Assembly: GCA_965224755.1 (NCBI GenBank)
Contig: OZ245061.1
Location: forward strand, 1,426,001-1,490,000
Length of the DNA: 64,000 bases
Source of the DNA: Hellea sp965224755
Lineage (GTDB): Bacteria > Pseudomonadota > Alphaproteobacteria > Caulobacterales > Maricaulaceae
Direction of reading: 5' to 3'
Positions 17,366-25,756 of the stretch are shown here, in pieces. The position numbers were made by a program, and so were the translations under genes. The notes under the pieces were generated by a model, which was given only the letters and a program-made list of their open reading frames with translations, was not told where the DNA came from and did no database searches. Each line of letters opens with the position of its first letter. Position 1 is the first letter of the stretch.

Positions 17366-17488
17366 ATATCTGTCATTCCGGGGCGCGGCGCGAACCCGGA
17401 AGGTCGAGAGTTTGCAAACATATTTCACAACAGTGCTTTGCCTCTCGACCTTCCGGGTTCTCCTTCGGAGCCTCGGAATGACAGATAT
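17366..17488. repeat. Palindromic interspersed repeat, family A copy 2 (ruvA-ruvB gap)
   Basis: About 123 bases bounded by ATATCTGTCATTCC and its reverse complement, with internal GGAAGGTCGAGAG and CTCTCGACCTTCC arms. It matches copy 1 (14241-14353) along both arms and ends only five bases before the ruvB start codon. Confidence 0.85.
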
Positions 17489-17493
17489 GTTAA

Positions 17494-18534
17494 ATGACTG
17501 AAGAGCGCGTCATATCTTCCGATAACCAGCTCGGTGATGGGCGTGACCGCGCGCTCCGGCCTTTATCCTTTGGCGATTTTGTTGGCCAGAAATCCGCCAT
17601 CAAGAATTTGAAAGTCTATGTTGAGGCGGCGCGACGGCGGGGTGAACCGCTCGACCATCTCTTATTCTCCGGCCCTCCCGGACTTGGCAAGACGACATTG
17701 GCGCAGATTGTGGCGCGTGAACTCGGCGTCAATTACCGCGCGACTTCCGGCCCTGTGATATCCAAAGCCGGCGACCTCGCGGCGCTGCTCACAAATCTCG
17801 AACCCCGCGATGTGCTTTTCATTGATGAAATCCACCGTCTCAATCCTATCGTCGAGGAAGTGCTCTATCCGGCGATGGAAGATTTCGAGCTTGATTTGAT
17901 TATCGGGGAGGGGCCTGCTGCCCGTTCTATCAAAATTGATCTCGCGCCCTTTACTTTAATCGGCGCGACAACGCGGGCGGGATTGCTCGCCACGCCTCTG
18001 CGCGACCGTTTTGGCATTCCTGTGCGGCTTGAATTTTACGACACCGAAGAACTGACCAAAATCGTGCTTAGGGCGGGCGGAAAGCTGGATATGGATATTA
18101 CGGCAGATGGAGGCCGCGAGATAGCCCGCCGCGCGAGAGGCACGCCGCGCGTGGCCGGGCGCTTGCTCCGCCGCGTGCGTGATCTCGCCGAAGATGCCGG
18201 GCATAAGCGTGTCGACAAATCTGCTGCCGATGCCGCGCTAATCCGCCTCGGCGTGGATGATATCGGGCTGGACAGGCAGGATATGCGCTATCTTCACGCG
18301 CTTTGCGAAATGTTTGGCGGCGGCCCTGTCGGGGCGGATACAATGGCGGCGGCGCTCTCCGAAGCCCGCGACGCGCTCGAAGATGTGATCGAGCCCTACC
18401 TGATACAGCAAGGGTTTTTGCAGCGCACGCCAAGAGGCCGCGTTGCCACAGCCAGAGCCTTTGCGCATTTGGGTTTACAAGCGCCCGTAGAGCCAATCGC
18501 GCCGACATTATTTGAAGGCAGTACAGATGGTTGA
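17494..18534 (+). CDS. ruvB: Holliday junction branch-migration ATPase RuvB
   Basis: AAA+ motor of RuvAB branch migration, 346 residues. Walker A FSGPPGLGKTTLAQ, Walker B VLFIDEIHRL, sensor 1 GATTRAG and the arginine finger region (TPLRDRFGI) are present; the C-terminal winged helix carries QRTPRGRVAT. The ATG lies right after a family A palindrome and has no Shine-Dalgarno sequence in front, so the repeat may have replaced the native upstream region. It overlaps ybgC by a few bases. Confidence 0.97.
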   Translation: MTEERVISSDNQLGDGRDRALRPLSFGDFVGQKSAIKNLKVYVEAARRRGEPLDHLLFSGPPGLGKTTLAQIVARELGVNYRATSGPVISKAGDLAALLTNLEPRDVLFIDEIHRLNPIVEEVLYPAMEDFELDLIIGEGPAARSIKIDLAPFTLIGATTRAGLLATPLRDRFGIPVRLEFYDTEELTKIVLRAGGKLDMDITADGGREIARRARGTPRVAGRLLRRVRDLAEDAGHKRVDKSAADAALIRLGVDDIGLDRQDMRYLHALCEMFGGGPVGADTMAAALSEARDALEDVIEPYLIQQGFLQRTPRGRVATARAFAHLGLQAPVEPIAPTLFEGSTDG

Positions 18535-18973
18535 TGAACCCACAATGGGAGAATTTAAGGGGCGGGAGCATCACTATTCTCTGCGTGTCTTCTATGAGGA
18601 CACGGATTTCACGGGTATTGTTTATTACGCCAATTACCTGCGGTTTTTCGAACGTGCGCGGAGCAGCTATTTCCGCCTTGTCGGGTTTTATCACGCCGAT
18701 CTTTGGGACGGGGATGATCCGCTCGCTTTTGCTATTAGCAAGATCGAGCTCAATTATAAAAAACCAGCCCGTATTGATGACCATCTTACCATTGTCACGA
18801 CTTATGACAGGTTCAAAGGCGCACGGCTTTGGATCAGCCAAGCCTGTTATCGCGGCGATGAACTCTTGGTCACGGCGGTCAGCGAAGCCGCCAGCATCAC
18901 CCCCCAAGGCCGCCCCAAACGCCCCCCGAAATGGATGGTAGAACGGCTCGGGCCGTATTTGTTGGAGGAGTGA
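18527..18973 (+). CDS. ybgC: Acyl-CoA thioesterase YbgC, Tol-Pal-associated
   Basis: Hot-dog-fold thioesterase of 148 residues from the ATG at 18527 (preceded by GAAGG; a TTG 15 bases upstream is an alternative). The catalytic motif VFYEDTDFTGIVYYANYLRF carries the Asp, followed by the ERARSSYFR helix. YbgC genes sit at the head of tol-pal clusters, where the enzyme is tied to inner-membrane phospholipid or acyl-CoA metabolism. The start overlaps the ruvB stop, indicating coupled translation. About 1.5 kb of extra DNA separates it here from tolQ. Confidence 0.92.
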   Translation: MVDEPTMGEFKGREHHYSLRVFYEDTDFTGIVYYANYLRFFERARSSYFRLVGFYHADLWDGDDPLAFAISKIELNYKKPARIDDHLTIVTTYDRFKGARLWISQACYRGDELLVTAVSEAASITPQGRPKRPPKWMVERLGPYLLEE

Positions 18974-19003
18974 TTGAACTCGGGGAGACCCCCCGCTTCT
19001 TTA

Positions 19004-19086
19004 GTGTTCCCGGCCTTGAGCCGGGATCTCCCACAATGAGAATGCAGTCTCAACGGCATGAGATCCCGGCTCAAGGCCGGGAACAC
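19004..19086. repeat. Palindromic interspersed repeat, family C copy 1
   Basis: GTGTTCCCGGCCTTGAGCC and its reverse complement bound about 83 bases, with inner arms GGGATCTC/GAGATCCC; the centre is unpaired. It lies just downstream of ybgC. Related copies are at 25632-25706 and 31279-31421. Confidence 0.85.
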
Positions 19087-19109
19087 AAGTTTATTGTATT
19101 TTGCGACTG

Positions 19110-19124
19110 GAACATATATAGAAC
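19110..19124 (+). promoter_or_regulatory. LexA (SOS) box of the GIY-YIG gene
   Basis: Exact GAAC-ATATATA-GAAC, ending four bases before the ATG at 19129. The same four-base spacing is seen between the ruvC box and its start. Confidence 0.75.
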
Positions 19125-19128
19125 AAAC

Positions 19129-19468
19129 ATGTTGTTATATACGCCAAAGAATGAGCGCACAAACTGGGTTTACATCATGACGAACCGTAAAAACGGGACG
19201 ATTTACACGGGGTCAACATCTGACATTGCATCTCGCGTGATCGATCACAAAACCGGCCGTGTAAAAAGGTTTTACCAGGAAATATAATTTGACTCGTCTT
19301 GTCTGGTTTGAGGTTCAAGACGATATGGATGACGCGCTTGGACGCGAAAAGCGAATTAAAAATTGGCGACGCCAATGGAAAATCAATTTGATTGAAACCA
19401 TGAACCCAGACTGGCATGATCTTTATAAAGAGGCTAAGGTTTCAATGGCCCATGTGGCTGACTATTGA
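19129..19468 (+). pseudogene. GIY-YIG nuclease domain protein, frameshifted
   Basis: Small GIY-YIG endonuclease of the YhbQ/UPF0213 type, split by one extra base. The first frame gives WVYIMTNRKNGTIYTGSTSD (GIY-YIG core) to VKRFYQEI and stops at 19287. The second frame, open from about 19273, gives RKYNLTRLVWFE, GREKRIKNWRRQWK and NPDWHDLYKEA, the expected second half. Reading AGG-TTT-ACC-AGG-AAA instead of the observed four-T run at 19270-19273 restores one frame of 112 codons, so a single T insertion is the likely lesion (or a base-call error). A LexA box lies four bases upstream, which suggests a DNA-damage role for the intact gene. Confidence 0.8.
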
Positions 19469-19482
19469 ATGCAATTGAGGGA

Positions 19483-19530
19483 GGTCCCCGCTACCCGCCT
19501 GTGTGGGCATGAACGGAAAGGCGGGGGACA
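19483..19530. repeat. Decayed palindromic repeat, family B-like
   Basis: GTCCCCGCTACCCGCC and GGCGGGGGAC face each other across about 20 bases that contain GGCATGAACGG, a fragment of the family B arm. It looks like a partly deleted copy between the GIY-YIG remnant and the DUF3088 gene. Confidence 0.5.
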
Positions 19531-19546
19531 TTAGGAATTACTAGAT

Positions 19547-19891
19547 ATGCACGACACACTCTTCCTCCTAGCCCCCGGCTTCTCGGACAACTCGCGCCGG
19601 GAATATTGTCCTGAATGTGCTGAGATGTGGGGCTTGCTGTCCTATTTCCCGGCCGTCAAAGAGAGCCTTGATATTCATTATCAGCCTATCGCTAAACCGC
19701 GCGCGGAGATGGCGGCTTTGCTGGGGGATAAGAACCAGAACTGCCCGACTTTGGTTTTGGCCAAGGACAGCCCGTCATTTGACGATTGCGGCATCATGCA
19801 AAAAAGCGGGCATCGTTTCATCAACAATGCCCGCGATATCGGGAAGTATTATGCAAAGCGTTTCGGGACGCCTGTCCCGCGCGGCTCTTAA
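19547..19891 (+). CDS. DUF3088 family protein, thioredoxin-like
   Basis: A 114-residue cytoplasmic protein. The opening DTLFLLAPGF, the YCPECAEMWGLL segment with a CxxC, and GDKNQNCPTLVL followed by FDDCGIM match the DUF3088 layout, a thioredoxin-fold family without known function. No signal peptide. It lies between the decayed repeat and a lipoprotein gene that converges on it with a 4-base overlap. Confidence 0.7.
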   Translation: MHDTLFLLAPGFSDNSRREYCPECAEMWGLLSYFPAVKESLDIHYQPIAKPRAEMAALLGDKNQNCPTLVLAKDSPSFDDCGIMQKSGHRFINNARDIGKYYAKRFGTPVPRGS

Positions 19892-20256
19892 GTCTCAGGA
19901 ATAATCGCGCCGACGCCGGGGCCTGTATCGCCGAGTTCGATGGTGCCTTTGTCGCAAATATCGAGCACTTCTTTGCCTTCGCTATCGACATAAAAAACTT
20001 GCGCCGGCTTGACGACGACTATTCGCGTTGTCCGGCTTTCAATCGGCTCGTAAGGCGGATTGTCGATCATTGTGATCGCGGTTTGGGTCTTGGTTTCCGC
20101 CGGAATAACAACTCTTGTCAGGGCCGAAATAGGCGCGCAGGTTTGTACGGGCTTGGGCGGAATGACGATAACGGGCGCTTCCGGCTCCGGCACGGTTTTA
20201 CAGGCGGTTAGAGCCAATACTGTGGCCAAGGCCAAAAAAAATGCGTTACGAGTCAT
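19888..20256 (-). CDS. Small lipoprotein of unknown function
   Basis: A 122-residue lipoprotein from the ATG at 20256, which follows GGAGAA. The signal ends in a lipobox (VLALTACKTV), then a Pro-rich spacer and a short globular part with a CAPI...VYVDSEG pattern and a second Cys near the end (LDICDKG). I do not recognise a domain. The position just before tolQ, on the opposite strand, makes it part of an envelope neighbourhood but proves nothing about its role. Confidence 0.65.
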   Translation of the reverse strand: MTRNAFFLALATVLALTACKTVPEPEAPVIVIPPKPVQTCAPISALTRVVIPAETKTQTAITMIDNPPYEPIESRTTRIVVVKPAQVFYVDSEGKEVLDICDKGTIELGDTGPGVGAIIPET

Positions 20257-20496
20257 GTTTTTCTCCAGATTTACGGCCATACTAGCACAGACTTCGCCTA
20301 AAATGAGACTGAAATCGTGCAAGAATGTGACAAATGCCTCTAAATAAGGCTGTTTAAGGATATAGTTAAGACTTTCTTTATACAGGGTGAATGTTACAGC
20401 CTCTTAATTGGTACTCTTACGCGGAATGCCCTTAAAACGCTGTAAGATACGCGCTAGCTTCGCTTCATAGGCGAATCAGCATTTTGGAACAACATT

Positions 20497-21225
20497 ATGA
20501 GTTTTATCGATTTAATCATGCAGACCACCACGCTGGAACCTGTCGTCAACGGAGATTTCTCCTTCTGGTCTTTATTCGTTCGCGCTGATTGGGTAGTCAA
20601 AGCCGTGATGATTATTCTGGTCGCGGCCTCGCTCTGGTCTTGGGCCATTGCCGTGGATAAGGCGATTACAATGTTTTTGCTTAAGCGACGGGCGACCTTG
20701 TTTGAAGATACGTTTTGGTCGGGCAAGACGCTCGACGAACTCTCCACCGGGCTTTCGGGCGATACGCGCGATCCGATGGCGCGGGTTTTTTCTGCCGCCA
20801 TGCGCGAATATGACGAGAGCAAAGCCATGCCGCGCGGGGACGCGACCAATATCTCGACGCGCCAGCGCATTGACAGCGTTATGAACCTTGTCGTTAACCG
20901 CGAGCTTGCCAAAGCCGAACGCGGCATGTCTGTGCTAGCCACGGTTGGTTCAGCTTCGGTCTTTATCGGGCTGTTCGGCACGGTCTGGGGCATCATGAAC
21001 GCGTTTCGCGCTATTGCCGCCACGCAGAACACCAGCCTCTCTGTTGTCGCCCCCGGCATTGCCGAGGCTTTGTTTGCGACCGCTCTCGGCCTGATGGCGG
21101 CTATTCCTGCCGTTATCTTTTATAATAAATTCTCGGCTGATCTGGATAAATATGGCGGCCGCCTAGAAGGCTATGCTGACGAGCTTTCCGCCATTCTGTC
21201 CCGCAAAATCAGCAAAGGCAGCTAG
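20497..21225 (+). CDS. tolQ: Tol-Pal system proton-channel subunit TolQ
   Basis: Inner-membrane protein of 242 residues homologous to ExbB/MotA. Three hydrophobic segments are visible: near residues 25-55 (VKAVMIILVAASLWSWAIAV), near 145-170 (LATVGSASVFIGLFGTVWGI, the conserved TM2) and near 185-210 (GIAEALFATALGLMAAIPAV, TM3 with the channel-lining Thr/Ala pattern). With TolR it forms the proton-driven motor that energises TolA at the division site. It begins the tolQRAB operon; tolR starts 2 bases after its stop. Confidence 0.96.
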   Translation: MSFIDLIMQTTTLEPVVNGDFSFWSLFVRADWVVKAVMIILVAASLWSWAIAVDKAITMFLLKRRATLFEDTFWSGKTLDELSTGLSGDTRDPMARVFSAAMREYDESKAMPRGDATNISTRQRIDSVMNLVVNRELAKAERGMSVLATVGSASVFIGLFGTVWGIMNAFRAIAATQNTSLSVVAPGIAEALFATALGLMAAIPAVIFYNKFSADLDKYGGRLEGYADELSAILSRKISKGS

Positions 21226-21227
21226 TC

Positions 21228-21674
21228 ATGGCGATGGGTTCTATATCAGGCGGTATGCGCCGTGGTTCGCGCCGCAGGGCGCGCCGCAACGGGCTTAATG
21301 CCGAGATCAATGTCACGCCGCTTGTCGATGTCATGTTGGTGCTTTTGATTGTCTTTATGATCGCTGCGCCGCTTTTATCTGTCGGCGTGCCTGTCGAACT
21401 GCCTAAAACAGACGCCAAATCCTTGCCGGCCAATCAAGAGCCGATCACCATCACCGTCGATAAAGATGGGGCGATCTTTATTCAAGACGCAGAATTTACG
21501 CTCGATGAACTTGCGCCGAAACTGATATCTGTGGCCTCCAGCGGCTATGATGAACGGATTTACCTGCGCGGCGATAAGGGCAGTAATTACGGCGACGTGA
21601 TGAAAGTCATGGCGCGGGTCAACGCCGCCGGGTTTTCCAATTTGGGGCTGGTAACGGATCCGATACAGCAATAA
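21228..21674 (+). CDS. tolR: Tol-Pal system protein TolR
   Basis: A 148-residue ExbD/MotB-like protein. A basic cytoplasmic N-terminus is followed by INVTPLVDVMLVLLIVFMIA, the single membrane helix with the essential Asp that takes up protons, and a periplasmic domain (EPITITVDKDG, IYLRGDKGSNYG). Stop and start of tolQ/tolR/tolA are 2 and 5 bases apart, so they are one operon. Confidence 0.96.
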   Translation: MAMGSISGGMRRGSRRRARRNGLNAEINVTPLVDVMLVLLIVFMIAAPLLSVGVPVELPKTDAKSLPANQEPITITVDKDGAIFIQDAEFTLDELAPKLISVASSGYDERIYLRGDKGSNYGDVMKVMARVNAAGFSNLGLVTDPIQQ

Positions 21675-21679
21675 CGCCT

Positions 21680-22489
21680 ATGAAATTCGGCTTTCCCATA
21701 TCTCTTCTTTTGCACAGCGCGGCGCTGTTTGGCGGCTTGGTAATGTATTCGGGTAAGGTCAAACCCTTTCCCGAAACGCGTATCATTCCGGTTGAAATTA
21801 TTACGGTGTCCGACATCACCAATATCCGGGCCTCGCTGAAAGCCAAAAAACCCGAACAGATTAAAGAGCCTGACGCGCCCATGACGCTGGAGACGCCGAT
21901 GGAGAACGCAGAAGATGAGGGCGATTTTCAGAAGAAGGTTGAAGAGGTCGTAAGCGATGATGCGCCTGAAAAAGTCGCTGAAATCACGGATCCTGACGCG
22001 GAAACTATTGATGTGCCGGATAAACCCAGCGAACCTGAAAAGCCCAAAGAGGTTGATCTTGATAGGCTAGCCGGCCTTATCAACCGCGTGCGCGATCAAG
22101 CGCCAGAGAAAAACCAGCAAAAGACATTGCAATCTGAAACCAATCAATATGTCTTTGCCGATAGCTCGCTGGCCGGATCGGGCGAGGGCACGGCGATGAC
22201 ATTGGATGAAACCTCCGCCCTGCAATCGGCCATGTATAAATGCTGGAGCATTTCCGCCGCCGCGCCCAATCCTGAATTGCTGATTGTTCCGGTTAAAGTG
22301 AAGTTATTCCCGGATGGTTATGTCGAAAAAGTGACGTTGGGCCATTTTAAACAGCTCAATAATTTCCATAAATTGGCGGCGGACGCAGCTATTCGCGCTG
22401 TGAATAAATGCCAGCCCTATGACTTTCTACCTGCGGAAAAGTATAGCCAATGGAAAGATATGACTCTAAATTTCCGCCCGGATGTGTAA
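21680..22489 (+). CDS. tolA: Tol-Pal system protein TolA (TonB-like)
   Basis: A 269-residue envelope-spanning protein: one N-terminal membrane helix (PISLLLHSAALFGGLVMY), a Glu/Pro/Lys-rich periplasmic arm (about residues 45-140) and a C-terminal domain (ALQSAMYKCWSISAAA, AADAAIRAVNKCQPYDF) of the TolA/TonB C-terminal fold with two Cys. It reaches TolB/Pal at the outer membrane. The arm is shorter than in enterobacteria. It ends just before the tolB start. Confidence 0.92.
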   Translation: MKFGFPISLLLHSAALFGGLVMYSGKVKPFPETRIIPVEIITVSDITNIRASLKAKKPEQIKEPDAPMTLETPMENAEDEGDFQKKVEEVVSDDAPEKVAEITDPDAETIDVPDKPSEPEKPKEVDLDRLAGLINRVRDQAPEKNQQKTLQSETNQYVFADSSLAGSGEGTAMTLDETSALQSAMYKCWSISAAAPNPELLIVPVKVKLFPDGYVEKVTLGHFKQLNNFHKLAADAAIRAVNKCQPYDFLPAEKYSQWKDMTLNFRPDV

Positions 22490-22511
22490 GAGAAACGAAA
22501 AGGATGCGGAT

Positions 22512-23828
22512 TTGAAACGATTGCTTATAGGTTTGTGGCTCGGTTTTTGCGCCGTCTTTATGATGACCGGCTTTGCCGCCGCGCAGCTCGAAATCGATAT
22601 CACCAAAGGTAATATTGACCCGACGCCTATTGCCGTGCCCGATTTTCTCGGCACTGATAGTCTCAGCCGTTCGCTCGGAACAGATATTGCGGGCGTTATC
22701 CGCGCTGATCTTGAACGCTCAGGCCTGTTCAAATCACTCGATCCTGCCAGTTTTCTCGAACGTCAGACTAATATTGATTATCAGCCGACTTTTGCCGATT
22801 GGCGCGTGATTAAGGCCGAAGCTTTGGTTTCAGGCCGTATTATCAAGGAAAGCCCCACTAAAATCCGCGTTGAATTTCGTCTCTGGGATATTTTCGCAGG
22901 CAAGCAATTAGCGGGCCTGCGCTTTGCCACAACGCCGGATAATTGGCGGCGCACAGCGCATAAGGCCTCGGATGCCATCTATAAATCTTTGACAGGGGAG
23001 GATGGTTATTTTGACAGCCGGATTGTCTTTATTGACGAAAAAGGGCCGAAAACAGACCGTAAAAAACGCCTCACCATTATGGATCAGGACGGGGCCAATC
23101 CGCAATATTTGCTAGCCGGATCAGACCTTGTGATTACGCCGCGCTTTTCGCCCTCGGCACAGAAAATCACTTTTATGAGCTACGAAAATATCGTGCCGCA
23201 GGTCTATATGCTCGATATAGAAACCGGGCGGCGTGAACTGCTCGGAAATTTCCCCGGCATGACCTATGCGCCGCGTTTTTCACCCAATGGGAGTAAACTC
23301 ATTATGTCGATGGTGAGCCGGGGCAATAACGATATCTATGTGATGGATTTGCGCTCGCGCTCGACCACCCGCCTGACCACAAATCCGGGGATTGATGTCT
23401 CTGGTAGTTTTGCGCCCGATGGCCGCAAGATTGTGTTTAACTCAGACCGCGGCGGCTCCTTGCAGATATATACAATGAACGCGGACGGAACCGGCGTGAA
23501 ACGTATCAGCTTTGGTAAGGGCCGTTATTCCGCCCCTGTCTGGTCGCCGCGCGGAGATAAAATTGCCTTTATTAAGAGCCGCGGTGGAAAATTCTCAATC
23601 AATGTGATGAACCCTGACGGGAGCGGCGAGCGGCAATTAACCGATGGCTATTTTGTCGACGGGCCGACATGGTCGCCCAATGGCCGGGTTATTCTTTTCT
23701 ATAAAGAAACGCGCGGCGCAAGAGGGACAAGCGAAGTGTGGTCAGTCGATTTAACCGGGCAAAACCTGCGCCGCGTCAACACGCCGGGCAAAGCGTCCGA
23801 TCCGGCGTGGTCGCCGCTTTTGCCCTAA
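22512..23828 (+). CDS. tolB: Tol-Pal system beta-propeller protein TolB
   Basis: Periplasmic protein of 438 residues. I place the start at TTG 22512, seven bases after AAAAGGA, because it opens a normal signal peptide (KRLLIGLWLGFCAVFMM...AAAQ); an ATG at 22482 overlaps tolA and would add a charged decapeptide. The N-terminal domain (TPIAVPDFLG) is followed by repeated propeller blades with SPNG, PDGRKIVF, SPRGDKIAF and SPNGRVILF turns. It binds Pal and is released by TolA. It is the fourth gene of the operon. Confidence 0.93.
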   Translation: MKRLLIGLWLGFCAVFMMTGFAAAQLEIDITKGNIDPTPIAVPDFLGTDSLSRSLGTDIAGVIRADLERSGLFKSLDPASFLERQTNIDYQPTFADWRVIKAEALVSGRIIKESPTKIRVEFRLWDIFAGKQLAGLRFATTPDNWRRTAHKASDAIYKSLTGEDGYFDSRIVFIDEKGPKTDRKKRLTIMDQDGANPQYLLAGSDLVITPRFSPSAQKITFMSYENIVPQVYMLDIETGRRELLGNFPGMTYAPRFSPNGSKLIMSMVSRGNNDIYVMDLRSRSTTRLTTNPGIDVSGSFAPDGRKIVFNSDRGGSLQIYTMNADGTGVKRISFGKGRYSAPVWSPRGDKIAFIKSRGGKFSINVMNPDGSGERQLTDGYFVDGPTWSPNGRVILFYKETRGARGTSEVWSVDLTGQNLRRVNTPGKASDPAWSPLLP

Positions 23829-23994
23829 TTTGGTAATTTTATTACGGTAAATTTACGTAATTTGTCATTTTGTGAGGTTTTCAAGCCACAGATGACAAGA
23901 ATTTATAGTTAATGCCTTGGTAAGGCCTTGATTGCCTCGCAGCTACAAGCTTTACTAGAGACAGACTAAAAGCCCGGGTAACGAGGACAGACCT

Positions 23995-24570
23995 ATGTAT
24001 ATGAAAACAATTGCAATTTCCCTGACGGTTTTGGCATTAAGTGCCTGCGCGACAAAGCCGCTACCGATCGAAGACCCTATGCCGGTGGCCGAAGCGCCTA
24101 AACCGGTTTTTGAAGAGCCAAGGCCTGCACCTGTTGCGGAAGCCCCTGCGCCGATCCCAACGCCTGTTGCGGTTGATCCGAATTTGCCAACACCGGGGTC
24201 AACGGCAGACTTTGCCTATCAAGCGGGCGGTGAGCCCCGTATCTATTTCGGCTATAACCGTTATGACCTCAATAATGACGCTCGCGACGCCCTAAAACGC
24301 CAAGCTCAATGGCTCCAGACTTATAGTAATGTGTCGGCTATTGTCGAAGGTAATGCCGATGAGCGCGGAACGCGGGAATATAATCTCGCCCTTGCCGCCC
24401 GCCGCGCCGATAGTGTCAAAGCCTTCCTCGTTAGCCAAGGCGTAAGTCCCTCGCGCCTGACAACAGTGTCCTACGGCAAAGAGCGCCCGATTGATGGCCG
24501 TTCAAATGAGGCGGGTTGGTCACGCAATCGCAATGGCCATACCAATATCAATTCCGGCGCGATTGGTTAG
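23995..24570 (+). CDS. pal: Peptidoglycan-associated lipoprotein Pal
   Basis: Outer-membrane lipoprotein of 191 residues that tethers the outer membrane to peptidoglycan. Signal and lipobox (ALSACAT), a long Pro/Ala/Glu-rich linker, then an OmpA-like domain with YFGYNRYDLN, the diaminopimelate-binding NADERGTREYNLALAARRA and the C-terminal TVSYGKERP. GAGGA stands seven bases before the ATG. A 166-base gap after tolB leaves room for its own promoter, and a strong terminator follows it. Confidence 0.95.
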   Translation: MYMKTIAISLTVLALSACATKPLPIEDPMPVAEAPKPVFEEPRPAPVAEAPAPIPTPVAVDPNLPTPGSTADFAYQAGGEPRIYFGYNRYDLNNDARDALKRQAQWLQTYSNVSAIVEGNADERGTREYNLALAARRADSVKAFLVSQGVSPSRLTTVSYGKERPIDGRSNEAGWSRNRNGHTNINSGAIG

Positions 24571-24640
24571 AAGTAATGGTTAAAATCACTTAATGATATT
24601 AACTGCCTTTTAATCACAATCGCCATATTTCGGCTTTATA

Positions 24641-24669
24641 GTCGGGTCAAAATCTGACCCGACTTTTTT
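24641..24669 (+). terminator. Rho-independent terminator after pal
   Basis: Perfect 9-bp stem GTCGGGTCA/TGACCCGAC, loop AAATC, then TTTTTT. It separates pal from cpoB, so cpoB needs read-through or its own promoter even though its start is only 18 bases further on. Confidence 0.9.
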
Positions 24670-24686
24670 GTTTCGAGGATATGACC

Positions 24687-25619
24687 ATGCGGACTCTCTT
24701 TGCCGTTCTTTTATTATCAACATCGCTATATGCCGCGCCTGCTACTGCGCAGAGCAAGAAAGAACTTGCTGCGCAAAATGCTGTGCTGGCGCAGCGCCTG
24801 ACAACACTAGAATCGCGCATGCTCACGGGCGACCCGGCGGCCGAGCGTTTGATGCAGCGCATGGACGCGCTTGAAGGCGCGCAGCGGACATTAACGGGGG
24901 AGATTGAAACATTGCGCTATGAGCGGGATAATCTGCGCGGCGAGATCGAAGCTTTGGTTCGCGAAGTTCAAACCAAACAGGCCTTAATGGATCGTATGCA
25001 AGTGCATTTGGATGCCGTTGATTTGGTGTCTTCAGAACAGAGAGCCGCGCCCGCTCACTCAAATCCCTATGCGCCGCGTGTCTATAGCGGAGCAGGGACG
25101 ATAGTGCAGGGTATGGATACGGAAACCTATTCGTCTCAACCCTATGTGGTTGACCCAAATCAGCCTTCGCAGGTTCCAAGTGCGCCTGTCTTCAAAGAAC
25201 AAACCATCGGTGTTCAGGAACAGTATACTCAAGGCAATGATGTCTCTGAGCTTTCTAAAGTTGGCCAGACAAAGCTTGCCGAGGGTGATTTTTCCGGGGC
25301 GCAGACAGCGTTTAAGCAATATCTGCAATTTAATCCGGATGCGGGCGATGCGGGTGAAGTCAATTTTTGGCTCGGCGAGAGCTATTATGTACGCGGCGGC
25401 TTTGCTGATGCTGCAGACGCCTATATCACCTCAATGCGCAAAGACTCCAAAGGCGTAAAAGCGCCGGACGCCATGGTGCGCCTCGCAGCGGCCCTGCGCG
25501 AGCTTGGTAATAAGGCCGAAGCCTGCCAGACATTAGCGACATTCCCGGCGCAATTCCCCAATGCCTCCTCAAGCGCCAAGGAAAAGGCGAGGGTAGAAGC
25601 TGCAAGGACGGGGTGCTGA
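24687..25619 (+). CDS. cpoB: Tol-Pal coordinator CpoB (YbgF), TPR protein
   Basis: Periplasmic protein of 310 residues. Signal peptide to TATAQ, a coiled coil from about residue 25 to 110 (AQNAVLAQRLTTLESR, ETLRYERDNLRGEIEAL), a Pro/Ser/Gln linker, and C-terminal TPR repeats (AEGDFSGAQTAFKQYLQ, NFWLGESYYVRGGFADAADAY, LGNKAEACQTLATF). CpoB links peptidoglycan synthesis with Tol-driven constriction. The ATG at 24687 has GAGGAT at proper distance, whereas the ATG at 24681 is too close to it. Confidence 0.92.
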   Translation: MRTLFAVLLLSTSLYAAPATAQSKKELAAQNAVLAQRLTTLESRMLTGDPAAERLMQRMDALEGAQRTLTGEIETLRYERDNLRGEIEALVREVQTKQALMDRMQVHLDAVDLVSSEQRAAPAHSNPYAPRVYSGAGTIVQGMDTETYSSQPYVVDPNQPSQVPSAPVFKEQTIGVQEQYTQGNDVSELSKVGQTKLAEGDFSGAQTAFKQYLQFNPDAGDAGEVNFWLGESYYVRGGFADAADAYITSMRKDSKGVKAPDAMVRLAAALRELGNKAEACQTLATFPAQFPNASSSAKEKARVEAARTGC

Positions 25620-25631
25620 TTTATCATATTG

Positions 25632-25706
25632 TGTTCCCCGCCTTGAGCGGGGACCTCCCGCTTTTCGTACCTTATTGATGGAGGTCCCCGCTCAAGGCGG
25701 GGAACA
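25632..25706. repeat. Palindromic interspersed repeat, family C copy 2
   Basis: TGTTCCCCGCCTTGAGCGG on the left pairs with its reverse complement on the right; inner arms GGACCTCC/GGAGGTCC pair too. It lies 13 bases downstream of cpoB and may act as a transcript end. Confidence 0.85.
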
Positions 25707-25756
25707 GAGGGACATGGTGCGGGATGACAATAATTTGTTGATGTGTATAAACCCTC

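Noticed and set aside
18098..18907. 269-codon open frame antisense to ruvB and ybgC
   Set aside because: Covers two well-identified genes in reverse; no motif.
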